From the NCBI RefSeq assembly GCF_003063415.1, contig NZ_NESK01000005.1, forward strand, positions 1-64,000: DNA of 64,000 nucleotides, in the 5' to 3' direction. The notes under the pieces are model-generated. The model ran no database searches. It had not been told where the DNA came from and saw only the letters and a list, made by a program, of their open reading frames with translations. This DNA is from Limnohabitans sp. 2KL-17. GTDB lineage: Bacteria; Pseudomonadota; Gammaproteobacteria; Burkholderiales; Burkholderiaceae_C. The translations under genes and the position numbers were made by a program. This document shows, one piece after another, positions 35,141-43,610 of the stretch (positions within the stretch are counted from its first letter, which is position 1; the number at the start of each line of letters is the position of its first letter).

Positions 35141-36691
35141 TCAAGAGCGAATCAAGTGGTCAAAGGCGCTGAGTGCGGCCTTAGAGCCTTCGCCTGCGGC
35201 AATCACGATCTGCTTGTACGGCACCGTGGTGCAGTCACCCGCCGCAAACACGCCCGGCACATTGGTGTGGCCCTTGGCGTCCACCACGATCTCGCCGAAC
35301 TTGGACAACTCGACGGTGCCCTTCAAGAATTCGGTGTTGGGCACCAAGCCAATTTGCACGAACACACCTGCCAACTCGACATGGTGCTCGGTGCCGGTGG
35401 CACGGTCTTTGTAACGGATGCCGTTAACTTTGCTGCCGTCGCCTGTGATCTCGGTCGTCTGAGCGTTGGTGTGCACCGTCACGTTGGGCAAGCTGTGCAG
35501 CTTCTTCACCAACACCGCATCGGCTTTGAGTTGCTCGGCGAACTCGATCACGGTGACGTGTTCGACGATGCCCGCCAGGTCAATGGCGGCTTCAATGCCC
35601 GAGTTGCCACCACCGATGACTGCCGTGCGCTTGCCCTTGAACAGCGGGCCATCGCAATGCGGGCAGTAAGCCACGCCCTTGTTCTTGTACTCGGCTTCGC
35701 CGGGCACGTTCACGTTGCGCCAGCGGGCACCGGTCGACAAGATCACGGTCTTGGCCTTGAGCGTCGCGCCGTTTTGCATCTGGATGCGTACCAAACCGTC
35801 GGCCCCTGCGGGCGTCAGTTTGTCGGCCCGTTGCAGGTTCATGATGTCCACGCCGTAGTGGCGCACCTGGGCTTCGAGCGCGGCCGCAAACTTGGGACCG
35901 TCGGTCTCGAGCACCGAGATGTAGTTCTCGATCGCCATGGTGTCGTTGGTCTGGCCGCCAAAGCGCTCGGCCGCCACACCCACGCGGATGCCTTTGCGAG
36001 CCGCGTACACCGCTGCGGCTGCGCCAGCGGGACCACCGCCTACGATCAACACGTCAAAGGTTTCCTTGGCATTGAGCTTGGCCGCATCGCGGTCAGCGGC
36101 ACCGGTGTCCAACTTGGCCACGATTTCTTCCACGGACATCCGGCCTGAACCAAACACCTTGCCGTTCAGGAACACCATGGGAACCGCCATGATTTCTCGC
36201 TCTGTCACTTCTTGCTGGAAGGCGCCGCCTTCGATCACCACGGTCTTGACCTTGGGGTTCATGATGGCCATGAGGGACAGCGCCTGAACCACATCCGGAC
36301 AGTTGTGGCAGCTCAATGACATGTAGACCTCGAAGCTGAAGTCCCCATCCAGCGCTTTGATCGCGTCGATCACGTCTTGCTCTACTTTGGGGGGGTGGCC
36401 GCCTGTCCACAACAGGGCCAAAACCAAAGAAGTGAACTCGTGGCCCAAAGGCAAACCAGCAAACCGCACACCCTGGGTCTCACCTTCACGGGCGACCACA
36501 AAAGACGGCTTGCGGCTGTCCTGGCCTGTGGTGTCCAGTGTGACCTTGTCCGACAGGCTGACAATGGTCTCCAGCAGGCTCTTCATGTCAGCGCCGGTTT
36601 CGCTGTCGTCCAAAGATGCAATCAGGCGAATTGGCTGGCGCAGCAAGGCCAGGTATTGTTGCAATTGCGTTTTGAGGGTGTCGTCGAGCAT
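35141..36691 (-). CDS. ahpF: Alkyl hydroperoxide reductase subunit F
   Basis: AhpF is the NADH-dependent flavoprotein that reduces AhpC. The 516-residue protein (E. coli 521) has the N-terminal double thioredoxin fold with redox pair CHNC at residues 128-131, FAD-binding [17 protein letters not shown], the second redox pair CPHC (about residue 340) and NAD-binding [18 protein letters not shown] 36691 is preceded by GGAG; longer frames upstream are unconserved. It lies 192 bases downstream of ahpC on the same strand, with two hairpins in between. Confidence 0.96.
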   Translation of the reverse strand: MLDDTLKTQLQQYLALLRQPIRLIASLDDSETGADMKSLLETIVSLSDKVTLDTTGQDSRKPSFVVAREGETQGVRFAGLPLGHEFTSLVLALLWTGGHPPKVEQDVIDAIKALDGDFSFEVYMSLSCHNCPDVVQALSLMAIMNPKVKTVVIEGGAFQQEVTEREIMAVPMVFLNGKVFGSGRMSVEEIVAKLDTGAADRDAAKLNAKETFDVLIVGGGPAGAAAAVYAARKGIRVGVAAERFGGQTNDTMAIENYISVLETDGPKFAAALEAQVRHYGVDIMNLQRADKLTPAGADGLVRIQMQNGATLKAKTVILSTGARWRNVNVPGEAEYKNKGVAYCPHCDGPLFKGKRTAVIGGGNSGIEAAIDLAGIVEHVTVIEFAEQLKADAVLVKKLHSLPNVTVHTNAQTTEITGDGSKVNGIRYKDRATGTEHHVELAGVFVQIGLVPNTEFLKGTVELSKFGEIVVDAKGHTNVPGVFAAGDCTTVPYKQIVIAAGEGSKAALSAFDHLIRS

Positions 36692-36823
36692 GGTGTTCTC
36701 CGGTTTTAGGATGCGGTCGGCTTGGACCCACGCTTTTGACATGGGCCAGTGGACAATGGGTTTGGGGAAATCGTTGAGGGCAACACACGCAAAGCTTGTG
36801 ACCAGCATGTGCTGCGCTCAACA

Positions 36824-36869
36824 CCCTGCATCGCAGGGGCTCATGTCATGCCGCCCTGGGTAACAGGGC
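36824..36869 (-). promoter_or_regulatory. Two short hairpins in the ahpC-ahpF intergenic region
   Basis: Stems CCCTGC/GCAGGG (36824-36838) and GCCCTG/CAGGGC (36853-36869) lie just after ahpC. Neither has a T run. They could protect the abundant ahpC message and reduce read-through into ahpF, a common pattern for these genes. Confidence 0.45.
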
Positions 36870-36883
36870 GAGCAACACATTAT

Positions 36884-37447
36884 TTAGATCTTGCCAACCA
36901 GGTCGATGGACGGGGCCAAAGTCTTGGCGCCTTCTTTCCACTTGGCTGGGCACACTTGGCCTGGGTTGGCGGCGGTGTACTGGGCAGCGGTCAGCTTGCG
37001 CAGGGTTTCTGACACATCACGGGCGATTTCGTTGGAGTGGATTTCCATGGTCTTGATCGTCAACTCAGGGTTGATGATGAAGGTGCCGCGCAATGCCAAG
37101 CCTTCTTCTTCGATATGCACGCCAAATGCGCGTGTCAGAGCGTGGGTAGGGTCACCGACCAATGGGAACTTGGCTTTGCCCACAGCTGGCGAAGTCTCGT
37201 GCCAAACTTTGTGTGAAAAGTGGGTGTCGGTGGTCACGATGTAGACCTCGGCACCGGCTTTCTGGAAAGCCGCGTAGTTGTCAGCAGCGTCTTCAATTTC
37301 GGTTGGGCAGTTGAAGGTGAAAGCAGCGGGCATGAAAATCAGAACGTTCCACTTGCCTTTGAGGCTTTGCTCGGTGACTTCAATGAATTTGCCGTTGTGA
37401 AAAGCGTTGGCTTTGAAGGGGTGAACTTGCGTGTTGATCAGGGACAT
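36884..37447 (-). CDS. ahpC: Alkyl hydroperoxide reductase subunit C (peroxiredoxin)
   Basis: AhpC reduces H2O2 and organic peroxides and is recycled by AhpF. The 187-residue typical 2-Cys peroxiredoxin has the peroxidatic cysteine at residue 47 (TFNCPTE) and the resolving cysteine at 166 (GQVCPAKW). Length equals E. coli AhpC. AGGAAACACC precedes the ATG. A candidate OxyR-type site lies about 100 bases upstream. Confidence 0.96.
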   Translation of the reverse strand: MSLINTQVHPFKANAFHNGKFIEVTEQSLKGKWNVLIFMPAAFTFNCPTEIEDAADNYAAFQKAGAEVYIVTTDTHFSHKVWHETSPAVGKAKFPLVGDPTHALTRAFGVHIEEEGLALRGTFIINPELTIKTMEIHSNEIARDVSETLRKLTAAQYTAANPGQVCPAKWKEGAKTLAPSIDLVGKI

Positions 37448-37542
37448 GGTGTTTCCTTGGTTGGTTTTAAAAAAACTATCGAATGAGAAAACTCATTGGT
37501 GACAATCATAAGCCAAGCAAGGGTTTCTACTCATGAATAGTT

Positions 37543-37559
37543 CCTATCGCGCCGATAGG
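37543..37559 (-). promoter_or_regulatory. Inverted repeat upstream of ahpC, candidate OxyR site
   Basis: CCTATCG and CGATAGG form a 7-base inverted repeat with a 3-base spacer. It contains the ATAG/CTAT elements of OxyR half-sites, and another ATAG lies at 37537. The position, 96-112 bases before ahpC, fits an activator. The four-quarter-site spacing of a full OxyR site is not exact. Confidence 0.4.
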
Positions 37560-37587
37560 CAAAGCCTTTTGAGCTTTGTGCAAGTCT

Positions 37588-38007
37588 TCAGGCGGCAGTT
37601 TTGCGTGCCGCCGCACTGGCAAAGCCCAACGTCAGGCAAAGCCAGGCCAATAGCCAGGCCCCACCGCCCCAAGGCACCAACGCCCTGAACGCATCAAAAC
37701 CCAGCACATGGCGGGCATAAAGGTTGAAGCTGAACAGCAGCAAACCTGCCACCATCAGCCAACCCGCCGCCAGCAGCCAACGTGATGCGCCCAAGCAGAA
37801 GCAGGACAAACCCACGATCACCAATCCCAATGAATGAAATTGCTGCTGGGTCAAGGCGGTTTGCACCATGACCGGCACGCCCGCAGCAAAAACGGGAAGG
37901 TGTGCGAATGCGGCGCTGAAGGCCACGCTGGCGCAACCACTGAGGGAACCCAGACTCAGGAAAATTCGGGCGGATACGGTCAAAGAAGGCTCTGGGGTGA
38001 AAGTCAT
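37588..38007 (-). CDS. DUF423 family membrane protein
   Basis: The 139-residue protein has four predicted membrane helices and the DUF423 (YgdD) pattern: QQQFHSLGLVIVG, then AGWLMVAGLLLFSFNLYARHVLG and ALVPWGGGAWLLAWLCL at the end. The function of the family is unknown. ATG 38007 is chosen because it starts the first conserved helix region; no strong ribosome site is seen. It is alone between ahpC and a divergent small gene. Confidence 0.75.
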   Translation of the reverse strand: MTFTPEPSLTVSARIFLSLGSLSGCASVAFSAAFAHLPVFAAGVPVMVQTALTQQQFHSLGLVIVGLSCFCLGASRWLLAAGWLMVAGLLLFSFNLYARHVLGFDAFRALVPWGGGAWLLAWLCLTLGFASAAARKTAA

Positions 38008-38141
38008 GTGAGGCAGAAACGGGCAAAAAAGACAACAAGGAACATTCAAGCACTTGATTGTGCTCGGGTCTTGACCTTGATCAGCCATTTCCCTTTCGCC
38101 AGGGTGCACATTGAACGGTCACAACACGCAAGGACCCCCCC

Positions 38142-38270
38142 ATGAAAATGCTGATTGACCTGTTTTCGACCGACTATGGCCTGATGAGTTTGGCCGTGAT
38201 CGTGATCACGCTGTTGATGGTCGCCTTCTTTTTGCGAATGTTTGTGCACAAGATGAACAACAACGAGTGA
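38142..38270 (+). CDS. DUF3149 small membrane protein
   Basis: A 42-residue protein with one membrane helix (LAVIVITLLMVAFFLRMFV). The opening MKMLIDLFSTDYGLMSL and the basic/Asn end HKMNNNE match the DUF3149 family, found mainly in betaproteobacteria and of unknown function. AAGGA lies 10 bases before the ATG. It converges on the cyclopropane synthase gene, with 10 bases between. Confidence 0.75.
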   Translation: MKMLIDLFSTDYGLMSLAVIVITLLMVAFFLRMFVHKMNNNE

Positions 38271-38280
38271 GGGCGACTCA

Positions 38281-39450
38281 TCACATCAATGGCCTGCGGT
38301 AACCGCCCGCATGGCCACTGGGGGATAAGACCACTTGCCACAGCTGGTTGTCTCTGGCCCGGAAGGTGCCCGCGCAGCTCAGCAGGTAATAGCGCCACAT
38401 TCGGTGAAACCGATCGCCATACCGCGGTTGCAGATCAGGCCAAGCCGCCTCAAAGCGGACATGCCAGGCCATCAGGGTCTTGTCATAGTCCTGACCGAAG
38501 TTGTGCCAGTCCTCCATGACAAAAGTATCTTCACTGTAAAAAGCGATTTCAGATACCGAGGGCAACACCCCGTTCGGAAATATGTATTTTTCAATCCACG
38601 GGTCTATCCCCGCGCCGGCATGGTTTTTACCGATGGTGTGCAGCAAAAACAGGCCATCCTTGTGCAGGCTGCGGCTGGCCATGTCAAAGTAGGCGTGGTA
38701 ATTTTTGTGGCCCACATGCTCGAACATGCCCACTGAGGCAATTCGGTCAAACCGCTGCTCGCCTCGCGGGTTGAACTGCCGGTAATCGGTCAACTCAAAA
38801 CGGACCGGCAAGCCCCGTGCTTTTTCTGCACCAAGCCTTGCCTGCTCTTTGGAAATGGTCAGCCCCACACACTCAACGTTGTAGTTCCGGGCGGCAAATA
38901 GCATCAAGCTGCCCCAGCCGCAACCAATATCCAGCAGTTTCATGCCGGGCTGTAACTGCAATTTTTGGCAAATCAATTCCAGCTTGGCCTCTTGCGCTTG
39001 AGCCAGTGTTTGCGCCGCAGGCCAATAACCGCAACTGTAGGCCATGGACGGGTCCAGCATGGCTTCGTACAAATCGTTGCCCAGGTCGTAATGCACCTCA
39101 CCGACCTGCCAGGCGCGGTGCAGCGACTGCAGATTGGTCAGCCGTGCCTTCAAGGAAGCCCACAGCCAGCCCGCGCGGCCTACCTGATCATCCAGCCGCG
39201 CCCGCAAGATGCGGGTGATAAATTCGTCCAATTGATCGCAGTCCCACCAGCCGTCCATGTAACTCTCACCCAAGCCCAGGCTGCCTCGCGTCAGGATGCG
39301 GTCGAACGTGGCCGGATGGTGCACCCGAATATCCCAAGGCCTGCCACCCCCAACCTGGATACCGGCCGTGGCCAGCAACTCCGATGCACGGCGCCAGTTG
39401 TCGTCGGTGTGAACCAAGCCCTGTGTATCCCACGTGACGTCTGAAGCCAT
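38281..39450 (-). CDS. cfa: Cyclopropane-fatty-acyl-phospholipid synthase
   Basis: Cfa adds a methylene group from S-adenosylmethionine across double bonds of membrane phospholipid acyl chains. The 389-residue protein has an N-terminal lipid-binding part (GSLGLGESYMDGWWDCDQLDEF), the SAM motif LLDIGCGWGSL (about 170), and the catalytic region (VGLTISKEQ; ASVGMFEHVGHKNY; FPNGVLPS; EDWHNFGQDYDKTLMAWH). Length matches E. coli Cfa (382). ATG 39450 is preceded by AGGAG; the ATG-like start further up has no site. Confidence 0.94.
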   Translation of the reverse strand: MASDVTWDTQGLVHTDDNWRRASELLATAGIQVGGGRPWDIRVHHPATFDRILTRGSLGLGESYMDGWWDCDQLDEFITRILRARLDDQVGRAGWLWASLKARLTNLQSLHRAWQVGEVHYDLGNDLYEAMLDPSMAYSCGYWPAAQTLAQAQEAKLELICQKLQLQPGMKLLDIGCGWGSLMLFAARNYNVECVGLTISKEQARLGAEKARGLPVRFELTDYRQFNPRGEQRFDRIASVGMFEHVGHKNYHAYFDMASRSLHKDGLFLLHTIGKNHAGAGIDPWIEKYIFPNGVLPSVSEIAFYSEDTFVMEDWHNFGQDYDKTLMAWHVRFEAAWPDLQPRYGDRFHRMWRYYLLSCAGTFRARDNQLWQVVLSPSGHAGGYRRPLM

Positions 39451-39622
39451 GCATTTCTCCTGAGGGCAAGCCAAGCGGACAGAGAGCCTGTCTTGAAAGT
39501 CATGCTAGGAGATGCCTTGGAATTTGGCTATCCAAGCTTCAAAGTAGTCCACTTACCTTGAAACCCTTAACAAGGGTGTTTAGCGCAGGGCTATTGAGCA
39601 CGCCAGATGTGCATAATCGAAG

Positions 39623-39637
39623 TTGACGTTACGTCAA
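39623..39637 (+). promoter_or_regulatory. Perfect inverted repeat TTGACGT-T-ACGTCAA, candidate operator
   Basis: A 7-base perfect inverted repeat with one central base lies 18 bases before the SDR start. It resembles operators of MerR-type LiuR/fatty-acid and branched-chain degradation regulators in proteobacteria. The regulator is inferred, not identified. Confidence 0.5.
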
Positions 39638-39655
39638 TCAATTCAGGAGAAAAGC

Positions 39656-40414
39656 ATGGACATTCAAGGCAAGGTTTTCATCGTCACAGGTGGCGCATCG
39701 GGGCTGGGTGAAGGCACGGCGCGCATGCTGGCAACCAACGGTGCAAAGGTGGTGATTGCCGACATGCAAATCGAAAAAGGCGAAGCGGTGGCCAAAGCGC
39801 TCAGCGGTGCTTTCGTCAAGTGCGATGTGAGCAACGAATCTGATGGCCAGGCCGTGGTGGCCCAGGCATTGTCGATGGGCAAACTGGTGGGGCTGATCAA
39901 TTGTGCAGGCATAGCGCCAGCCGAAAAAACTGTCGGTAAAAACGGCGCGCACAACTTGGGTGTTTTCAGCAAGACCATCATGGTCAACCTGGTGGGCACT
40001 TTCAACATGATCCGTCTGGCATCTGAGGCGATGTGCAAGAACGAACCCGAAGCCACTGGCGAGCGCGGCGTGCTGATCAGCACCGCCAGCGTGGCCGCCT
40101 ACGACGGCCAGATCGGCCAGGCAGCGTATGCCGCCTCCAAGGGGGGCGTGGTCGGTATGACCCTGCCCATTGCCAGAGACCTGGCGCGCAATGGCATCCG
40201 CAACATGACCATCGCGCCTGGCATCTTTGGCACCCCCATGCTGTTCGGTATGCCGCAAGAAGTGCAAGACGCACTGGCCGCTGGCGTGCCCTTCCCAAGC
40301 CGTTTGGGCACGCCTGAGGACTATGCCAAGCTGGCCAAGCACATCATCGAAAACGACATGCTCAACGGCGAAGTCATACGTCTCGACGGCGCAATCCGTC
40401 TGGCACCCAAGTGA
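39656..40414 (+). CDS. Short-chain dehydrogenase, 3-hydroxyacyl-CoA dehydrogenase type II-like
   Basis: A 252-residue NAD-dependent SDR. The cofactor motif TGGASGLG is at residues 12-19, NCAG at about 89, the catalytic Ser in [10 protein letters not shown], and the Tyr-x-x-x-Lys as YAASKGG. The pattern [21 protein letters not shown] and the ending [15 protein letters not shown] match the HSD10/type II 3-hydroxyacyl-CoA dehydrogenase group, which acts in isoleucine and fatty-acid breakdown. AGGAG precedes ATG 39656. A perfect operator-like repeat overlaps the likely promoter. Confidence 0.87.
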   Translation: MDIQGKVFIVTGGASGLGEGTARMLATNGAKVVIADMQIEKGEAVAKALSGAFVKCDVSNESDGQAVVAQALSMGKLVGLINCAGIAPAEKTVGKNGAHNLGVFSKTIMVNLVGTFNMIRLASEAMCKNEPEATGERGVLISTASVAAYDGQIGQAAYAASKGGVVGMTLPIARDLARNGIRNMTIAPGIFGTPMLFGMPQEVQDALAAGVPFPSRLGTPEDYAKLAKHIIENDMLNGEVIRLDGAIRLAPK

Positions 40415-40548
40415 TCTGGAATTTTTGCGTCTGAAGTCAGTGCAGCTTGTCAGGCAAGCTGGATGTGGCTTGTTTCACCTGAAGAGCGAACCATTGCCTC
40501 TTGGCTTATTGCGGCTTTGCACCTAGCATGTCAGCTCCTGGAGAAAAA

Positions 40549-42357
40549 ATGAAAAGCACCCTGACCCTGAGTTTCATCACCTTGGCCCTGTTGAGCGCCT
40601 GCAGCACCCCACCGCCTGCCAGCACTTGGCGCTACAGCGTGCCCGAGCAGCCCGAGGCCGCCAGCGGCAACACCGACAAACCCGGTTGGGCCTACGCGCG
40701 ACAAGCTGTAGCGGCAGCCAACCCACTGGCGACGGATGCTGGCCATCAAATTTTGCGTGCAGGTGGTTCGGCCCTTGATGCGGCCATCGCGGTGCAATTG
40801 GTGCTGGGACTGGTGGAGCCTCAGTCCAGCGGCATTGGTGGTGGGGCTTTTTTACTCCACTTTGATGGCAGCAAAGTCACCGCACATGACGGCAGGGAAA
40901 CCGCCCCGGCAGGCGCCAGAGGTGACATGTTTTTGGGTGAGAACGGCAAGCCCTTGTCTTTTGACGAAGCGGTTCTGAGCGGCCACGCCGTGGGCGTGCC
41001 TGGCGCGGTGCGCATGCTCGAAGAAGCCCACCGGCAACATGGTGCACTGCCATGGGCCAAATTGTTTGAGCCCGCCATCACGCTGGCAGAGCAAGGCTTC
41101 AAGATCAGTCCGCGTTTGCACACGCTGCTGCAGGCCGATTCGCACCTGCGAAAAGACCCGCTGGCACTGCGCTTTTTCTACAACGCACAAGGCCAGGCAT
41201 GGCCCGCTGGCCATGTCTTGCGCAACCCGGAATACGCCCATGTGCTGCGGGGACTCGCCGTCAAGGGCAGCAGCGCCCTGCACGAAGGGCCTGTCGCCCA
41301 AGCCATCGTGGCGCGCTCTGCCCAAACGCCCCGACCAGGCGCCTTGACTCTGCAAGACATGGGCAGCTATCGCCCTAAAGCGCGCGAGGCCTTGTGTTTC
41401 GACCACACCGTCACCGCGCGCACGTACCGCATCTGCGGATTTCCACCGCCTTCATCTGGCCAGATCGCCATCGGGCAAATTTTGGGCATCATGGCCAATA
41501 CCCAGCCAAAAGGCGCGGAACTGGTCAACGACCTGCCCTCCCCCGACTGGTTGCACCGCTACACAGAGGCATCGCGCCTGGCCTTTGCTGACCGGGCGCA
41601 ATACCTGGCCGACCCGGACTTTGTGCGTGCCCCTGCTGGCGACTGGCGCAGTCTGCTGGCACCCGACTATCTGCGCGAACGCAGCCAGCTGATGGGCGCC
41701 CAATCGATGAAGGTGGCCACACCCGGCCAGCCGGGTGGTGCGAAAACAAGCTTCGCACCCATGGCGCCTCAAATCGAATACGGCACCAGCCACATCAGCG
41801 TGGTCGATGCCCAAGGCCGCGCAGTGGCCATGACAACGACCATCGAGGCAGCCTTTGGCTCGCGCCGCATGGTGAGCACAGACCCATCGCGACCTGGTGG
41901 CTTTTTGCTCAACAACGAAATGACCGATTTCAGTTTTGCACCCACCGATGCACAGAACCGCCCCATCGCCAACCGGGTCGAACCAGGCAAGCGCCCACGC
42001 TCGTCCATGTCACCCACCCTGGTGTTTGACAAGCCCACAGGGCAATTGCTATTGAGCGGTGGCAGCCCGGGTGGCGCGCTCATCATTCACTACACGGCCA
42101 AACTGCTCACAGGCACGATGCATTGGGGGCTCAACGCCCAGCAAGCCGTCAACCTGCCCAACTTTGGCTCTCTCAATGGCCCGACGCTTCTTGAAGCCAA
42201 ACGCTTCCCGACCGGCACCTTGGACGCATTGAAGGCCCAAGGCCACGAAGTGCGCGAGATGGACATGACCAGCGGCCTGCAGGCGATCCAGCGCACACCC
42301 AAAGGTTGGTTTGGCGGAGCTGATCCCAGGCGCGAGGGTGTGGTGCTGGGCGACTGA
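40549..42357 (+). CDS. ggt: Gamma-glutamyltransferase, lipoprotein form
   Basis: The enzyme cleaves or transfers the gamma-glutamyl group of glutathione in the periplasm. The 602-residue proenzyme has a signal peptide with a lipobox (LLSACS), the large-subunit pattern GGSALDAAIAVQLVLGLVEPQSSGIGGG (a hallmark in two parts), and the self-cleavage site before the Thr nucleophile in EYGTSHISVVD (about residue 413). Substrate residues appear in GKRPRSSMSP and SGGSPGG. ATG 40549 follows CTGGAGAAA. Most GGTs are soluble, so the lipid anchor is notable though not unique. Confidence 0.93.
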   Translation: MKSTLTLSFITLALLSACSTPPPASTWRYSVPEQPEAASGNTDKPGWAYARQAVAAANPLATDAGHQILRAGGSALDAAIAVQLVLGLVEPQSSGIGGGAFLLHFDGSKVTAHDGRETAPAGARGDMFLGENGKPLSFDEAVLSGHAVGVPGAVRMLEEAHRQHGALPWAKLFEPAITLAEQGFKISPRLHTLLQADSHLRKDPLALRFFYNAQGQAWPAGHVLRNPEYAHVLRGLAVKGSSALHEGPVAQAIVARSAQTPRPGALTLQDMGSYRPKAREALCFDHTVTARTYRICGFPPPSSGQIAIGQILGIMANTQPKGAELVNDLPSPDWLHRYTEASRLAFADRAQYLADPDFVRAPAGDWRSLLAPDYLRERSQLMGAQSMKVATPGQPGGAKTSFAPMAPQIEYGTSHISVVDAQGRAVAMTTTIEAAFGSRRMVSTDPSRPGGFLLNNEMTDFSFAPTDAQNRPIANRVEPGKRPRSSMSPTLVFDKPTGQLLLSGGSPGGALIIHYTAKLLTGTMHWGLNAQQAVNLPNFGSLNGPTLLEAKRFPTGTLDALKAQGHEVREMDMTSGLQAIQRTPKGWFGGADPRREGVVLGD

Positions 42358-42484
42358 GGGGAGACTGAGGCACCTGGAATCCACAGTCGCCACAGCGACG
42401 CTCCGCCCGGTTGACCCAAGGTTAGCCCTCTTGCCTTAAGAAGGATCTTCCTTTTGAATGGGACACCATCTAAAGGAGACATGT

Positions 42485-43468
42485 GTGAAACCCCTAGGCA
42501 CCAACCGACGCACTTTCGTTCAAGCGACAGCTGCTGCCGCGCTCACTACCGCATTACCTGCATGGGCTCAGGCCCAGAACTTTCCAGCCAAGCCCATCAA
42601 ACTGATTTGCCCTTGGCCAGCGGGTGGCTCCAGCGATGCGGTGATGCGCGCCCTCGCTGAAAGCGCCAGCAAAGCACTGGGTGGGCAAGTCATTATTGAA
42701 AACAAACCCGGGGCAAGCGGCATGCTTGGCCCCAACGAACTGGTTCGCGCTCAACCGGATGGCTACACCCTGTCGCAAGTCACGATCGGCGTGGCACGCC
42801 TGCCGCACATACAAAAGATGCAGTTCGATCCGCTCAAGGACTTCACCTACATTGCCTGCCTGACCGGTTACACCTTTGGCATCGTGGTGCGCGCCGATTC
42901 CCCTATCAAATCTGTCAAGGATCTGGTCGACTTTGCCAAGGCCAATCCGGGGAAATTCACCTACGGATCGACCGGCAATGGCACCACGCCCCATCTGGCA
43001 TTTGCCGAATTTGCCAACAAAGCCAAGATCGATCTGACGCATGTGCCCTTCAAAGGCAGCGCCGACGGCCTTCAGGCACTGTTGGGCGGTCACGTCATGT
43101 CGCACAGCGACGCCACGGGCTGGGGGCCCCAAGTGGAAGCAGGCACCCTGCGCTTGTTGGCCACATACGGCAGCAAGCGCACCAAGCGTTGGCCCAACAT
43201 CCCCACCCTCAACGAGTTGGGCTACGACACCGTGTCCGACTCTCCCTTTGGCATTGGTGGCCCCAAAGGCATGGACCCGGCTTTGGTCAAAAAGCTGCAC
43301 GACGCCTTCAAGAAAACATTGGAAGACCCGGCTGTGCTCGCCAGCTTCGACAAATACGACCAGTCGGTGATTTACATGGGCACAGAGGAATACACCAAGT
43401 TCATTCGGGACACCTTCCAGTCGGAAAAGGCGGTCATAGAACGACTTGGCCTTTCGATGAAGACCTGA
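42485..43468 (+). CDS. TctC/Bug-family periplasmic solute-binding protein
   Basis: The 327-residue protein is a Bug (Bordetella uptake gene) receptor of the tripartite tricarboxylate type, a family greatly expanded in Burkholderiales. It has a twin-arginine-like signal (NRRTFVQATAAAAL ... AWAQAQ) and the Bug core FPAKPIKLICPWPAGGSSDAVMRAL and NKPGASGMLGPNELVRA. GTG 42485 is chosen because AAGGAG lies six bases before it; an in-frame ATG at 42458 has a weaker context. No TctA/TctB membrane genes are adjacent, as is common for orphan Bug proteins. Ligand unknown. Confidence 0.9.
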   Translation: MKPLGTNRRTFVQATAAAALTTALPAWAQAQNFPAKPIKLICPWPAGGSSDAVMRALAESASKALGGQVIIENKPGASGMLGPNELVRAQPDGYTLSQVTIGVARLPHIQKMQFDPLKDFTYIACLTGYTFGIVVRADSPIKSVKDLVDFAKANPGKFTYGSTGNGTTPHLAFAEFANKAKIDLTHVPFKGSADGLQALLGGHVMSHSDATGWGPQVEAGTLRLLATYGSKRTKRWPNIPTLNELGYDTVSDSPFGIGGPKGMDPALVKKLHDAFKKTLEDPAVLASFDKYDQSVIYMGTEEYTKFIRDTFQSEKAVIERLGLSMKT

Positions 43469-43532
43469 TTGCAGCCATCGTTGGCGGTCTGAGCGTGAGG
43501 GTTCAGCCTGCCAAGGTGTCCTTGGGCATTCC

Positions 43533-43568
43533 CAACAACAACGGCAGCCTAGGCTGCCGTTGTTGTTG
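43533..43568. terminator. 36-base perfect palindrome between convergent genes
   Basis: An uninterrupted inverted repeat with two 18-base arms and no loop lies between the Bug-protein stop (43468) and the acs stop (43611). The arms run CAACAACAACGGCAGCCT and its exact complement. No T run follows, so it would act as an RNA hairpin on both transcripts, or as a protein site. Confidence 0.6.
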
Positions 43569-43610
43569 CTGAAAGGCCAACGGGCAAGGCCCGCGCCAGA
43601 TCAGTAAGGA

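Noticed and set aside
35123-36148. 341-codon plus-strand frame
   Set aside because: Antisense shadow of ahpF; begins inside the hemP/ahpF terminator.
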